DNA of 8,199 nucleotides from Candidatus Omnitrophota bacterium (GTDB taxonomy: Bacteria > Omnitrophota > Omnitrophia > Omnitrophales > Aquincolibacteriaceae): positions 1-8,199 of the forward strand of contig JAHFHI010000047.1 in NCBI GenBank assembly GCA_023246995.1, given 5' to 3'. Position numbers and translations under genes: made by a program. This document shows positions 7,250 through 8,199 of this stretch, one piece after another (positions within the stretch are counted from its first letter, which is position 1; each line of letters begins with the position of its first letter). A model generated the notes under the pieces. The model saw only the letters and a list, made by a program, of their open reading frames with translations. It was not told the origin of the DNA and made no database searches.

Positions 7250-8199
7250 TGAATTAAAGCCGAAGCCCAGGTGAGGCCCCCGCCAAAGGCAACGAGCAAA
7301 ACCTTGTCGCCTTTCTTAATCCGGCCTTCCTCGGCGGCCTCACAAAGAGCGACGATCGTTGAGGCGCTCGACATATTGCCATAGCGGTCAACGTTAATAA
7401 AAAACTTTTCCAGCGGAAGCTCCAACCGGTCGGCAACGGCCTGGAGAATCCGCATATTGGCCTGATGCGGAATAAAAAGACTCACGTTTGAAAGTTCCAG
7501 CGAGGCCATTTTAACGACCTCCCGGACCGCATCCTCCATGGTGCGAACGGCAATCTTAAAGACCTCGGAACCCTGCATTTTAAGATAATGCATACGGCCG
7601 CGGAGGGTTTCCTCGGACGCCGGATGAATGGATCCGCCCGCGGGAATCTGGAGAACATCCCGCTGGGTTCCGTCAGCGCCAAGATAGGTCGCAAGGATGC
7701 CTCCCTCTCCGGCTTCCGACCGGGAAACAACCGCGGCCCCGGCACCGTCGCCGAACAAAACGCATGTGGAGCGGTCCGACCAATCGATAAACCCCGAAAG
7801 GACTTCGGAACCCACGACCAAGATATTGCGGTAAGTGCCGGAGCGAATAAAGGCATCGGCGACCGAGAGGGCATACGGAAAACCGGAACATGCCGCGGCC
7901 ATGTCAAAGGCCCCGCAGCGGGCTCCGAGTTTGGCTTGAATGGCGCATGCCGTCGAAGGAAACAGCATATCCGGTGTGACGGTTGCGACAATGATTAAGT
8001 CAAGATCCTCGGCTTTAAGACCGGCCTGACGGAGAGCGACGAGTGAAGCCCCGAGACCGAGATCACTCGAAGACTCCCCTTGCTTGGCGATCCGTCTTTC
8101 ACGGATCCCGGTGCGCGAGCGGATCCACTCATCGGTGGTATCCACCATTTTTTCGATGTCAAAATTGGTGAGAACTTTTTCAGGGAGATAGGCGCCTAA
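7243..8199 (-). CDS. fabH: 3-oxoacyl-ACP synthase III (KAS III), 5' end cut by the window edge
   Basis: FabH starts fatty acid chains in the cytoplasm by condensing an acyl-CoA primer, usually acetyl-CoA, with malonyl-ACP. The frame stays open to base 8199: the first 17 visible codons read LGAYLPEKVLTNFDIEK, followed by MVDTTDEWI, a typical FabH N-terminal region. The ATG at 8148 is therefore internal. About ten N-terminal residues are probably missing, leaving 318 visible. In visible-residue numbering the nucleophile is Cys104 (AAACSG), with His245 (IPHQAN) and Asn275 (YGNMSS) completing the Cys-His-Asn triad. The C-terminal FGGGLTW motif is present. The stop (TAG, 7243-7245) overlaps the proposed fabD start. 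Primer preference (straight or branched) cannot be read from this. Confidence in the family is very high; the start and promoter lie outside the window. Confidence 0.97.
   Translation of the reverse strand, partial: LGAYLPEKVLTNFDIEKMVDTTDEWIRSRTGIRERRIAKQGESSSDLGLGASLVALRQAGLKAEDLDLIIVATVTPDMLFPSTACAIQAKLGARCGAFDMAAACSGFPYALSVADAFIRSGTYRNILVVGSEVLSGFIDWSDRSTCVLFGDGAGAAVVSRSEAGEGGILATYLGADGTQRDVLQIPAGGSIHPASEETLRGRMHYLKMQGSEVFKIAVRTMEDAVREVVKMASLELSNVSLFIPHQANMRILQAVADRLELPLEKFFINVDRYGNMSSASTIVALCEAAEEGRIKKGDKVLLVAFGGGLTWASALIQW

Noticed and set aside
7482..7998. Overlapping open frames of 169 (minus) and 136 (plus) codons within fabH
   Set aside because: They overlap the conserved fabH catalytic region in other frames; the minus one is rich in Pro, Arg and Ser, typical of an off-frame reading.
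8146..8148. ATG as the start of fabH
   Set aside because: The frame continues upstream to the window edge and encodes the conserved FabH N-terminal segment (LGAYLPEKVLTNFDIEK), so this Met is internal.
1..8199. Mobile element, CRISPR array, tRNA/rRNA, prophage or defence genes
   Set aside because: No repeats of suitable size, no transposase or integrase motifs and no RNA-gene structures were seen; the sequence is almost fully covered by seven housekeeping genes.

Overview
This is an ordinary chromosomal housekeeping window. All seven genes lie on the minus strand, so they are transcribed from high to low coordinates. In that order they are fabH (its first few codons lie past base 8199), fabD, fabG, acpP, fabF, smc and a pgsA-like CDP-alcohol phosphatidyltransferase whose 3' part runs off base 1. 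Coding covers nearly everything. The only gaps are 33 bases (fabG-acpP), 47 bases (acpP-fabF) and 78 bases (fabF-smc). Neighbours otherwise overlap by about 4 to 7 bases, so the block reads as one operon or one strongly coupled transcription unit. No stretch over 300 bases lacks a gene.

Bases 8199 to 3985 hold the type II fatty acid synthesis core. FabD loads malonate from CoA onto the acyl carrier protein AcpP, FabH performs the first condensation on acetyl-CoA (or another primer), FabF performs the later condensations, and FabG reduces the 3-ketoacyl-ACP. All catalytic residues expected of these enzymes can be read. The dehydratase (FabZ/FabA) and enoyl reductase needed to finish the cycle are not in the window.

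Bases 3906 to 274 encode a full-length SMC chromosome-organising ATPase (1210 residues) with intact ATPase head motifs, two long coiled-coil arms and a hinge. Its stop codon overlaps a TTG start for an integral membrane enzyme with a complete CDP-alcohol phosphatidyltransferase signature, most likely phosphatidylglycerophosphate synthase. The block therefore links acyl-chain synthesis, chromosome organisation and phospholipid headgroup synthesis. The usual companions of such clusters, rnc between the fab genes and smc and ftsY after smc, are absent here.

The organism is a bacterium of moderate G+C. Hand counts gave about 56% in most of fabD and about 50% in fabG. The SMC P-loop spelling (GPNGCGKS) and the FabD nucleophile motif GLSLG, in place of the common GHSLG, recall what I remember of Planctomycetes-Verrucomicrobia-Chlamydiae and related uncultured lineages such as Omnitrophota. 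That placement is a weak inference. I found no mobile element, CRISPR array, RNA gene, phage gene or defence gene, and nothing that looks like an undescribed system. The findings are details of gene order, start sites and protein motifs.
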